Below, piece after piece: positions 11,541-21,435 of a stretch of 21,519 bases of DNA (position 1 is its first letter; every line of letters starts with the position of its first letter). The notes under the pieces were generated by a model. It did no database searches and was not told where the DNA came from. It saw nothing but the letters and a program-made list of their open reading frames with translations. Made by a program: the position numbers and the translations under genes. Source of the stretch: Eimeria necatrix (lineage: Eukaryota; Apicomplexa; Conoidasida; Eucoccidiorida; Eimeriidae); contig NW_013654508.1 in assembly GCF_000499385.1 (NCBI RefSeq), forward strand, positions 1 through 21,519, given 5' to 3'.

Positions 11541-12527
11541 CTAAATGTTCGACACGGTGACCTCGACTTCGACTCCGGGGTCAATGTTGATCGACGTAAT
11601 TTGCCTGACAACATCGCTTGCTGAGTGCAAGTCGATCAAGCGCTTGTAAATGCGCAGCTCAAACCTGTCGTAGGTGTTTGTTCCTGAAGCCCAAAGCGCA
11701 CGACCAACACAAGGGTTCAGGTGCGGCAAGTCAAGCGGGAGTCATACATAAAATTTCCTTCGAACAGAATATTCCCAATCCTAATGGAACAGAGACAGCG
11801 GGTTGAAGAAGTCATGAAGTAGGTGTGTGCATGCAGCACTGCAATTCCTCAAATCTTACCCTCTCCGCATGGAGACTTCCTGGTGGTCACACGCAGGGTT
11901 TTGACAGGCAGGCGTACTGGCCCATTTGTCTGTAGCTTTCTCTGCTTCGCCGCGCCAATAAGCTCCGAGCATACTGAGAATCAACATACAAAAAGGAGAG
12001 ACGAAACAGGGTTGGTGGCTGCAAGCGAACTCTTCTGAAGAGAAATCCCCACAAGAAACGAAAAACGGATAGCCCCCAAGCTGCCGCTGCAAAGAGCCCG
12101 AATTGACTAGAGCTGGGCACCATAAAAGGGCTTTCCACAGCCGCTATATTCGACACCAGCGATTGCAAGACAAGCGTCTCGAAAAAGAAGGGATAGACCG
12201 ATCTGCTGGACCCCTCTATCTTCCTTGCAGCAATTACACAAGAAAAATGCGCCTCTAAATGTTGCACTGGTGCCACAATTTGTACGGAGAGGGCCACCGT
12301 GAGATAGGCTTCAGCGGCTTCGACAGGCGCATGTGGCGGTTGCGCGTTTGAAGTGCCATGTATCAAGAACACAACGGCTTCAAGATCCCCAGGAAAGCAC
12401 TAATGTCGTTCTTTCTTTATTGCTCACCACGCTCAATGGATTTCAGATCCTTTGAGGTAAGCGTGATGCGTATCCTATGGAGCCGCTGCTCCTCCCCCTC
12501 CAACCCCTCCTTGAGCGCCTTGCTCAT
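11541..12527 (-). CDS. RPS20: 40S ribosomal protein S20 (uS10), 3 exons
   Basis: Minus-strand exons are 12527-12428, 11973-11860 and 11683-11541. Introns start GTGAGC and GTAAGA and end CAG; both are phase 1. The product is 118 aa plus TAG, against 119 aa in human. Exon 1 gives MSKALKEG and the conserved HRIRITLTS. Exon 2 gives [15 protein letters not shown], then the loop [20 protein letters not shown]. Exon 3 gives [17 protein letters not shown], then the C-terminal strand [11 protein letters not shown]. uS10 is a universal small-subunit protein at the head of the 40S particle, near the mRNA entry side, and the conserved loop contacts 18S rRNA. The ATG is the only in-frame start near the conserved core. 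The gene is divergent from RPL35A, 417 bp away, suggesting shared control. Without splicing only the last exon is obvious as an open frame. Confidence 0.96.
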
Positions 12528-12944
12528 GCTGGCGGCTAAAGAGGAAAAAGGATGTATAAATTAAGAATCACAGACCCAAAATACCGCCACAACAGGAAAA
12601 TGCGCCTCTCCGACTCCCAGGGACGGCCAACTACTCCCCACATGAAAGTCGTTCTGGCTTCCAGCAGCGGCAGCCCCACTCTGTCATGGTGCTCACGCAA
12701 CCACTGCCCCACTGCTGCAGCAGCCCTGCGACTTTGCGCAGCGTTTGGCTGCAGCCCCAAAAAGGATAAAGTGAAGAACAGCGGTGGGGCGCCGCCGCTG
12801 GACCCCGTACCCCCACGCTGCTCGCATGCTTTAGCGACTTCCGTCCCGTCTCCTTTGCACAGAGGCCCTCTCTTTCATGGTTTTCGGGACCTGTCCTGTT
12901 CTCTTTGTGCAATTGAAGTACCGATAATCGTGTAGGGAAAGAAG
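12528..12944. promoter_or_regulatory. Shared divergent promoter region, RPS20 / RPL35A
   Basis: These 417 bp separate the start codons of two ribosomal protein genes that read away from each other, so they must contain both 5' leaders and probably a bidirectional promoter. A GCATGC core lies at 12824-12829; GCATGC-type motifs are known upstream of ribosomal protein genes in Toxoplasma and are bound by some ApiAP2 factors in apicomplexans. A TATA-like GTATAAAT lies at about 12553, close to the RPS20 ATG. Transcription start sites cannot be placed from sequence. Confidence 0.6.
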
Positions 12945-13704
12945 ATGGCGGCAGAGGCGTCCCAAAAGAGGCGGCCAACAAAGGGCACCAAACAGCCGGT
13001 ACGGCTGTATGTCCGCGGGATCGTTCTTGGTTATAAGCGGTGAGGCTTTTTCTTGACTTAATTTCTCATTGTTCCATTTTCTGCGTTCCCGGAAAGAACC
13101 AACGGGTAGCCTGCAGCGGGGGCCCCTTGGGTTTCAACCATTCAGTGGCAAGCGACGGGACTCTTGCCAATGCTCCACACTGGACTTTCTTTCTCCTTCC
13201 TAGTAGCTACGATGTATTTCGGTGGGGGTAGAGTGACGGTAAGGAGCCCCGGTGTGCTCAACTGCACGGTTTGGCTGCTGCAGGTCTAAGGTAAACCAGA
13301 CGCCGTCTCGCTCGCTGCTGCAGCTGGAAAACGTGAAGACGAGGAAGGACACCGCCTTCTACCTGGGCAAGCGTGTGGCCTACGTCTACAAGGCCAAGAC
13401 AGAGAAGAAGGGAACCAAGTTCAGGGTGCGCCAAGTTGAGAGCCAGGGTCCCGGCAGTTGCAGTCCGTAGCGTGGGAGTTCATGAGCTGCTCACTCCGCA
13501 CTGCGTAAACGGCTCTTACTACAGTGCTATCCAGTCTAAGTGCTGCCCCCAATGTGACTGTGTTTGCTTTCTCAGACAATCTGGGGGAAGATCTGCCGCC
13601 CCCACGGCAACAGCGGTGTTGTCCGTGCGCGCTTTAGGAAGAATCTGCCCCCCAAGTCCTTCGGCGGCCGTGTCCGCGTCTTCTTGTACCCGTCCAACAT
13701 ATAA
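12945..13704 (+). CDS. RPL35A: 60S ribosomal protein L35a (eL33), 3 exons
   Basis: Exons are 12945-13039, 13284-13425 and 13576-13704, with introns GTGAGG...CAG (phase 2) and GTGCGC...CAG (phase 0). The product is 121 aa plus TAA, against 110 aa in human; the extra length is mainly a basic N-terminal extension ([18 protein letters not shown]). Family landmarks in order are [34 protein letters not shown] with [28 protein letters not shown], then [11 protein letters not shown] at the C-terminus, the eL33 hallmark. eL33 is a structural protein of the large subunit that binds 28S rRNA and is needed for its maturation. The start sits in the context AAGATGGCG. It is divergent from RPS20 and convergent with the OMPDC gene. 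Confidence 0.96.
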
Positions 13705-14046
13705 TCTCCCCCGGCCAGCCGCGGGGGCTGTCGAGCTATGGAGGAGCTGCAAGGGGGCGCTATGAGCGCCCGAAGCAAACTGCTGGACTGACGCTTTTTC
13801 TGCTCTGCTAATTTTTACATTTTGCTCGCGTTTCGTTTACACCTAGGCCCTTATAAATTGGCATAAACTCGGTGGTAAACGTATAAGCTGTTTTAATGAC
13901 TTAGTTTCGGCGCGTCAGACCACATGCAGAGAACAGTACTTAGAGGGATCAGCGTGCGCGGGGAAAGCTGTCGATTGCAAACAAATCAGGAGCTAGCCCT
14001 GGAACAAAAGAAGCAAACTGTGCATCTCGCATGCACCTCAGCGTGC
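13705..14046. other. Convergent 3' region between RPL35A and OMPDC
   Basis: These 342 bp lie between two stop codons that face each other and must hold both 3' UTRs. A GCATGC occurs at 14029. No gene is seen. Confidence 0.6.
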
Positions 14047-15918
14047 TCATAGTGTGACTTTGCGCATAATTTGCCTCATTTCGTCCCGAAAGGCCTCCGC
14101 AGCTTTCCCCGGGTCCTGCACAGCAAAGTTGCACGAAACTTCAACACATGATTGCCGAACAAATCGGCGCATTTGTTGAAACTCTGTAGCGTGGGGCCAT
14201 TTGCAAGACTGTATTCACCTTGGCTTCAGAGATCGCACGCCCTACGTTCACAATGAGCCCGAGTCCGTCCTGCCTCAGACCTGCAAAGGAAAAGCTGCGC
14301 AGAGCTGACAGAGCTGCATGCTGAGCTGTGCGGCAGCAGCACTTTTTGCGCAAAGTTGCGGTGACAAATTTATGGAGGAAGGGCAAACTCGCAGTCATGG
14401 CACAACAGCTTATGTGTGTAAAGCTTGCTTGCCAGGCCAAGCCATGTGCAATGCAGTCACTCCCCGACACAGCTAAGCACAGATGCACGAAGCCTTCTCC
14501 CCAATTCCGCTTTTACAGTATCAAAGTTACATTCAAAATAAACTCGGAATACCTGCTTCTATTGTTGCCGCAAGGTCTCCCCCTTGAGCGCCGATGCCCG
14601 GGGAAAGGAACCACAAGTCAGGAAAGGCAGATCGAATTCTCTTCATGTCTTTTGGGTACGTGGAGCCGACCACGATGCCCACCAATCCCCCCTCTTTGGA
14701 AAGCTCAGGTTCTGAGCACAAAGTCGCGAAACGGCAGTGGTGTCAGGGGGCGGTAATTCCAGTGTGCCTTTTAGAGCGTTAGGCCAGCATCTCCTTTTGT
14801 GTTTTTAGTTTAAAAAAAGGGAATATGTCGAGTGGACGCGAGAGTACCCCTCTGTCTTCGGGCTCTGTCACACATGTGAGCCACCTCCATGAACACCTCC
14901 ACGGGAGCGCCATCCTCCTTGCCAGCTGCTGCCCCAAAACCCTCTACTACAATGAAACCCTGCAAGTCTGAACTTCGCGGGTTTGAACTCCGGCAGACAA
15001 CAAATACTCCTTTCCCTTTCTCCTTAATGAACGGAAGGATCGCGCCTTCACCCAGGTAAGGGTCTAAAGTCACGCAGTCAGCCTGAGATACACTGGCACC
15101 AGCTCGAAACAGTACCTTTTGCTGCTGGGCAAGGCTGTTGCGGCGAAGAAACACGAAAGAGGCTACACAGAAACATGAAAAAAAAGCAGTTCCCACGATT
15201 AACGTGGGAAGATGGGAAGATTTCTGATCTTTTCGCCTGCCAGTTCAAGCTGTTACGCGCATTTTTCATACAGTGCAGCGTAGGATCTTCCAGTAACTTT
15301 GTTTAGCAGCTTTCCGCAAATTGGAGTGCATTGTTGAGCTGATGATGCTGCCGAAAGCACATCAGACTTTTGGCACGTACATTGTAGGCCGAATAGAATG
15401 CACTTGCCATCGCCTCAGCTGCTTCATCTGTCGCGGCTCTTTTGGCGTCAAGGATAATCGGAATATCTTCCGGTATTTCTCTGCAAATTCGTTGTAGAAC
15501 CTGAGCCACGACAGGAGCAGCCTTTGTCGGAGTTTGTACACGAAAAAACTTGAATGAAACACTTTGTGGAAGGACCATACAGTTCGTTTTGTCTTCCTTA
15601 AACAAGCTGCAGCGAAACAGAAGATTGGGATGAGATGCCGAAAGGCTCAAAATCTGGAAGAGCGAAACGCACCTCCATTCCCCCGGATCCATATTGTTCG
15701 AAAAACGCCACATTGGGCTTAAAACAACAGACGAAGTCTGACGTCTTTCGTATAAGGCAGACACATTTTTCGTGCAAATCTTCTAGCAGCTGCTGTCGAT
15801 TGAAACCACGTAGATCGTCAGTGGTAGGGCACGCGAGAGGGGGGTCTATCCCTACACAAAGTATTGTTCCATGTTCCTTTATGCGTCGAGTTAACTTCTG
15901 CAGGAAAGAGCAAGTCAT
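14047..15918 (-). CDS. OMPDC: Orotidine 5'-phosphate decarboxylase, 6 exons
   Basis: Minus-strand exons are 15918-15673, 15500-15381, 15082-14848, 14711-14553, 14280-14219 and 14115-14047, all with GT-AG introns. The joined frame is 296 aa plus TGA. The acceptors of exons 2 and 3 were chosen because they restore family spacing. The enzyme decarboxylates OMP to UMP, the last step of de novo pyrimidine synthesis, in the cytosol. Motifs in order are CVGIDPP (residues 21-27), FKPNVAFFEQYG (66-77, with the substrate-contacting Lys), IILDAKRAATDEAAEAM (from 97), ADCVTLDPYLGEG and GKGVFVVCRSSNP in exon 3, VVGSTYP (214-220), SPGIGAQGGD (237-246) and LIVNVGRAI with the phosphate-binding Arg268. It is a stand-alone protein with no OPRT domain in the window. 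Oddity: the catalytic D-x-K-x-x-D motif reads D100-A-K102-R-A-A105, so the second-subunit Asp is replaced by Ala. ATG 15918 gives the usual short N-terminus. Confidence 0.93.
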
Positions 15919-17236
15919 TGCCAGACTCGGAGGGCTAAACCCTGAGCTCAACCGAGAACACGAGCGCTGGCACTACAAGGCATGTGCAGACTCCACGACT
16001 CTGGCTGATGAGCTTTATGACCTTCGCCTTCCAAATTTGCCAAAAATGTATTTTTTATTTCCCCGAGGAAGATAAAAAACCAGCGATGTGACCCGAGGGG
16101 AGCCAGTGCACGTGGCCCACCAGGGGCCCTACAGAACACGAGCCCCAAGGGGGATGCGCGACTACTTTTGGCGAAATATAATATTTTCAACATGCTGATT
16201 GTGCTTTTTGTCGATAAATACACGCATTGTTGTAGCACAGGCAACTTCTCGTTGGACCTTCCGCTCCAGCTTAGTGCCACTGGCAGAGTGTCTGGTAACG
16301 GCAAGTCAAGCGTTGCACTAAAAACTCCAGCACTAGCTACTCTATGAGCAATGTGGCGTTACTAAACAGTAAGCTTGCCAACACGGAGCAGCTCAGCCGA
16401 CTTTCAACGCCAGAACCCCCGGACCCACTACACTGCAACAAGCCCCTACTTGTACTAGATCGAAAGAAGGAACCAGCAAATAACGTCACCAGCCAGGCTA
16501 GCAGCAGCGCGCGCAAGCCCCCCATTGGAGTGCCGAGCACCGTGGCCTTGCAATTAAAATACAATTAAGACCAAAACGGTTCTAGCGGCGTCTGCAATAC
16601 CTTCCCCCAAGCTAGGCATATCGAAGGACGCCTCCCCTAAATTGAGTTCAGGAACAGCAGCAAAAACACCATCAGCAGCACGAGCAGCAGCAGAACAGCA
16701 GCAAAAAAAAAACAGGACCTGCTATGCCACCACCTTGGCGGCGTCACAAGGCCTCAACGTGCCGCCTGGTCCCCGCTGCACCCAGCAGGGTCGAGGGGAG
16801 AGAGAAGGCGACAGGAACAGCAGCATGCACCAGCAGCAACACAACAGCAATCAGCAACAGCAGTGAGAGAAAAATTATTTGAAATATTGGGAAGACTAAG
16901 GGCCGCATGCGCTCGGCATGAGGCCCAGCAACTGCTTCTCTTTCTGGCCCTTCCTTCCTAACCCCCACAGATACTCACGCCCCAGATAGCATTTCTCCAA
17001 GCAACAGAACATCACTCTTAAAGTGCTGGTGCTTAAGAGAGGTCTGCGTGCCGTCCAGCAGGTCCGCACACTCGCGACACCCTCGGATCGTAGCTATTCT
17101 CTGCAGCAGCAGCAATGAGAGCAGCCAAAGAGCCACCGGCAAATGCCGCCCGTTGCCTGCAGCTGAAGCCTCTCCTGATCCTGCTCTGCATAAGGCTGCG
17201 GCGCCTTGCAAAGACGCAGCTTGCTTTTCCATTGAC
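15919..17236. other. Intergenic region OMPDC / importin-beta
   Basis: This is the upstream region of OMPDC and the 3' flank of importin beta. Plus-strand open frames at 16344-16568 and 16642-16866 have no recognised domain; the second begins at TTG and ends in poly-Gln because of a CAG tract, so I do not call it a gene. GCATGC occurs at 16823 and 16905. Confidence 0.5.
16650..16865. repeat. Interrupted CAG/CAA triplet tracts
   Basis: Two runs of imperfect CAG triplets lie at about 16653-16703 and 16815-16864. The second would encode Gln-rich sequence in one plus frame. Similar AGC tracts occur at 6610-6780 and around 17101-17114. CAG-type repeats of this kind are a known hallmark of Eimeria genomes. 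Confidence 0.8.
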
Positions 17237-20200
17237 TCAGCTGTAGTGGTTCAGCAACTGAAGAAAAGCAAGACAGCAGGCGGAAGCAGAAAAAAATAAC
17301 AGCAACGACACGCCAACCCACTATGAACAGCGTGCCTAATGCTAGCTGAGACCAAATTTCGAATCAAATGCGCGCCAAATGTTTCAAAAACAGGGCAGAA
17401 GAATTGCAATGTAACAATACCTGGGCCAGCCACTGCGCTTTCGCCCCAACGGCGGCATTGCCCTCCTCAGTCGCAAGACGTTCAGCCTCTCTCTGCAACT
17501 GAAGAACGAAACTTGCAGTACTCAGATGACCTCCCAAAGTCCGACCAAATGTCGACAAAAGATCCCTGAACACGGCAAAACGCCACAGAAAAACACGAAG
17601 AGCTAACGCTCACATACGTCCAGACACGACAAGGTACAAAAACATCAGTTCCAAGACACTTTACTCCTCTTTAAGAATGCAAATTCAAAAGAAGACTTCA
17701 AAAGCTAAAGGCGAAGTATCGGAGCCCAGACACTTAATGTGACGTGAAAACAAGTGGCCAGCGCACCCTGTAAGCTCCAGTGCCTGCTGCACCATCTGTG
17801 CAGATCCGTGCACCCAAGTCGGAGCCTCGGCAACAGCCTTTACTACTTGCAGCATCCCATTCACTTCTTTGCGCAGGACCTCCTGCAATTGTGCTTCTTT
17901 TAGAGCGTACACACAACTAGCCAGCGCCTCAAGAGTTGCCGACCGCAGCTCATGCACATACCAAATCCACTCCTCGTTGAGCTGTGCAAACACCCTCAAG
18001 CGCAAGCACCGAATCATATGCCGAGATACTGTAGAAACAAACAACTGTCTCTATGTTTGTACACGAAGGGAAACTGGAAATTCACTCTGCGCGCTGCGGG
18101 TGCAAAAGGGCCAAAGGGAACAAAAGGCACAGAATCAACCGATAATGCGCCGTAAGCAGATGCATGAGCTTTTCTCCCATTTATGCCATAAATGAGGCTG
18201 ATCAGCATGCAAACAACAATAGCGGCCCGACTAGCAGGAAGGCACAATCATTCGACCTACTTGCCAGTTGGGAGGCCCCGCATCATAAGGGGTTACTCCC
18301 GCCTGTACGAGCAGTTCAATCAGAAACGGGGCGAAACGCGAAAAGCTGGCGCCCCCAAGGCTCAGGGCGACATCCCCAACTGCAACAATAACAACTGGCT
18401 TGAGAGACCTGTCGACTGACGGGGCCTGCACAAACAGGCACAAGCAAGTCCAAAGTCTGTACGCCTGACGGGCCAATGTACACACAAAAGAATCTGGCAT
18501 GCTGTATTCTAAAAAGCAAAACGCATGGCGTCCATAAACACACACCAACGCATATAATGACTCAGAGTTCAGGTATGGGGTGAGCATACTTTCAGCAGCT
18601 GGTAGAACTCGTGCAGAAGCGCATCTGAGAGGCCCCCAAATTCCGCCCCAAGTGCACGGCTGAGATCCCCAACGAGCTCTATGCATATACGCGCAGCCTG
18701 CAACTCATCTGCGCTGCTGCTGTCATTAGTTGGCGTGCTGGCCGTTGCAGCTACTGCCGAGGCCGCTTCTGGCGTGTATTGATGCTGCATTTGCAGAACT
18801 AACAGGTCAGCCACTTCACCCGCGAAAGGGGAAACCGCGGGGCCCGAGGCGTTGATCAGCGCAGATAGTGCAAGCAGCGCATCACAGACGCTCGGCTCCG
18901 AGCTGACGATAAACCCATGCACGTTGCTGGGAGCAGCACTGCTCTCTCCTTGAGAGACTTGCAAACCATGTGTAGGTCGCTGGAAAACCTGTAGTCAGAT
19001 ATAACAGAAAAACGCAAAACGCTCACAAAGAGCTACAGACGCCACAACATGTGACACCGATAAGACCTCGTGGCTCGTCCCAAGGTCGAGCAAAGGCCGC
19101 AGCTCCCGCGGGTAGGACAGGATAGAAGCATCGAAAGGAGAAGCAAGCTCTCGCAGAAATGCAATGGATGCCACACAACCCACCTGCTTGAGAGTGTTCC
19201 ACAGAGTTCCAGCGACAGGCTTCACTTGATCTCCCAAACGCAGGCACAGAATTTGAATGACGCCGCATAGCATCCCTGTAACGAATGCAACGAGAACAAA
19301 CCTCCAGATCGCACATTTACAACCGTAAACACTCAGTATGTCAGTATCTATATAGTTCCAAGTGACACTCGCAGAGCTGCGATGTCCTATGCAGGTCAAT
19401 ACACAATTTGGCACAGGAGTGAATGAATAGAATGTTCGATATGCTGGAAACTTGTGGAGAAGGAAAGCATGTGGAGAAACAGGCTCACCTTGGCGTTGTT
19501 TTGTCTGCTCTGTCTGCTCAAAAGAAAAAGATTTCCTCAACTGGCCCTCAAAGTGGTCGAGAAGCGAAAGTAGATGATTCCAGCATGCGCTGCCTGCAAG
19601 TGCAATTCAAATCTTAACTAAACTCTCTCCTACATAGCAGTAAGTGCTTTAAATGTGCACAGCCAGCTGGACTGGAATGCGATTTGCTGGCTTGGCGATT
19701 ATGTGTTCGGGAAAGCTAACCTGCATTTTTAATCAACGCCCCCATACAGTTAAATGCCGCTTCACGCAAATTCTTCTCATCCTACGCGTCCAAACGCACC
19801 CAAGCAGGCCTTTCCCATGAGCACAGGCACTGGCTCGCAGTCAATTTCGAACAGACAAACTGCAGCTGACTCACAGCATCCGGCCTTTCTGAGACACTTA
19901 AAAGGGCTTCACACAGCTTTGGAAAGATCGGATCTAACGGCGTCTGGTCTTGCTGCGTGGTGGCTTCTCCTTGATAAGCCGCCCTGCCTTCCGGCGTGTT
20001 GATGTTGTCCGCTAGCTCGTGCAGCATCCAGCAGATGTGCACTGCCACCCTAGGCCGGTCTGCCAGTCGTTCAACAATGGCAAGGAGAAGCTCTCCGCTG
20101 TTGTTGTTTGGGGAAGTGGTCGATGACACGTCGGCAGGAGGGAACAGATGCCGCAGCACAATAGGCGCGTGTTGCTGGGCCGCCTTGCCGAGGGTCCACG

Positions 20201-21020
20201 CTGCGCTGTCTCGCACGGCCACAGAAGCATCTGAAGCCACTGCTTTCACCAGCATTGGAAAAGAAGTAGCCACATAGGGGGCCATAGCCTCGGCGCTTGG
20301 CCCCTCCATGACGCAGCCGAGAGCTAGCAGCGAAGCCTCTCTCCGACGCCACTCAGTGGATAGGAAGTTTAACTGCACAAATTCTAGCACGGGAGGCAGT
20401 ATTGCATCTTTCACTACCTGAATTCACGCAGCAGCACATCAAGCAGGCATTCAAAACACCCCTGTGGGAGAACTTGAGCCAGCTACAGAGGCGGGGTGAA
20501 TTCATAAGAGGGTGAACCTGCACCCTCCACATAGGACGCTCCTCATCGATAGAGTAGCGTCCTATATTTAATAAGTAAAAATGTAGATTTTAATGGAAAA
20601 ATAAAAGTGAAAATGTCAGGTTAAGTGGTGAACCGGCACCCTCGCTATGATGCACTCCCCCCATTCCTTGTCCACAACAATAATCTGCAAACCCAGTACA
20701 GAGTGGAGAGCAAAGCTACGAGTCAGCCAGCCTCTGGAAACCACAAGATTGCGGACCTGTGCGCAGAGGCCCAAACAAATAGCGGCGGCCATAGCTGGAG
20801 TCCAGCTGTCATCGTCGTCCTCGTCTTCTGCTGCATTCAAAAGTTGATTGAGGAGTAGGGGGAGAAGGAAAGGCGCAGCTTGTTCCATAATGTTCAGAAG
20901 AGTCCACCGCGTCGACTCCCCCTCTATTATTGCAAGCTCTTCCTCAGCCACCGCGTTCCAGATCTCCAGTGCAGCGATTACCACTGCAGAGTCGGAACTT
21001 TTCAACGCATGCCAAGTCAG
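17237..21020 (-). CDS. KPNB1: Importin subunit beta-1 (karyopherin beta), 5'-partial, 10 exons seen
   Basis: Minus-strand exons are 21020-20757, 20417-19875, 19781-19721, 19593-19489, 19275-19184, 18988-18590, 18425-18261, 17981-17767, 17565-17421 and 17257-17237 (TGA). All introns are GT-AG and the phases agree, giving 669 residues. These match human importin beta-1 from about residue 270 to the C-terminus. The protein is a HEAT-repeat solenoid that carries cargo, directly or through importin alpha, through the nuclear pore and is released by RanGTP. Landmarks are the acidic loop AEDEDDDDSW followed by PAMAAAICLGLCAQ, EWRRREASLLALGCVMEGP, VRDSAAWTLGKA, RPRVAVHICWMLHELAD, ELVGDLSRALG, LKPVVIVAVGDVALSLGG, HELRSATLEAL and GDLLSTFGRTLGGHLS; the last exon adds only LLNHYS. 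The first exons (N-terminal HEATs, Ran-binding part) lie beyond the right edge. Exon 5 may instead run to 19067. Low-complexity loops follow HEAT-12-like segments in exon 6. Confidence 0.92.
20508..20643. repeat. Paired hairpins and direct repeat within an importin-beta intron
   Basis: Inside the intron 20418-20756, GAGGGTG (20508-20514) and CACCCTC (20521-20527) form a perfect 7 bp inverted repeat with a 6-base loop. Immediately after it, ATAGGACGCT (20531-20540) and AGCGTCCTAT (20556-20565) form a perfect 10 bp inverted repeat whose loop can add a CTC/GAG pairing. The 17-mer at 20511-20527 recurs with one mismatch at 20627-20643 (GGTGAACCGGCACCCTC), and the DNA between is AT-rich. It may be a relic of a small inserted element. 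Confidence 0.75.
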
Positions 21021-21435
21021 CTGCAGAGAAAGTGGACAACACAGCGCGTCTAGCCGGGTGAACAAAAACAAAAACTATCTCTGAACACTTTCAAAAGAAG
21101 CAAATGTGCAAAGGCTGCACAAGTCATGAGCATAAGCCTCATCGAAAGCAACCCCACCACTCTGCGGTGTCTGCAAAAATGGCAGCGGCCGTTTCTCGCA
21201 TTAAGTTTCACAAGACTTTGCGTTGGCCAGCCAGAATTCACAAAGAGATGAACAAACAGTCCTTGCTTTTGTGCAAAACGTTAAGGAACAATTTGCCGCC
21301 TAGCTTGATGGCTGATCACGCCGTCCATACAAATGAACAACTTGCAGATTGACACTGTTAACGAAAGCTCAACTCAGCACTTTACCAATATTCTCGAGTC
21401 CTTGTCGTTGCTGTTAGTGGTTTACAACAATGTAC
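21021..21435. other. Probable importin-beta intron sequence
   Basis: Upstream of the first visible importin-beta exon (acceptor CTCTGCAG at 21021-21028, minus strand) I find no segment that encodes the expected preceding HEAT helix and ends with a donor. I therefore read this as intron. An 82-codon plus-strand open frame at 21104-21352 has no recognisable domain. Confidence 0.55.

Noticed and set aside
11887..12372. 161-codon minus-strand open frame
   Set aside because: It overlaps RPS20 exon 2 in another frame and the first RPS20 intron. The conserved uS10 reading explains this segment.
14975..15000. GGTTTGAACTCC-like tRNA B box
   Set aside because: It lies inside an OMPDC exon (the SSNP segment read in reverse), and no A box or acceptor stem fits around it.
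16642..16866. Plus-strand frame ending in poly-Gln
   Set aside because: It has no ATG start, and the Gln run simply reflects a CAG/CAA triplet tract between two genes.
21104..21352. 82-codon plus-strand open frame at the right edge
   Set aside because: No domain is recognised and it lies where an importin-beta intron is expected on the other strand; it has no supporting splice partners.
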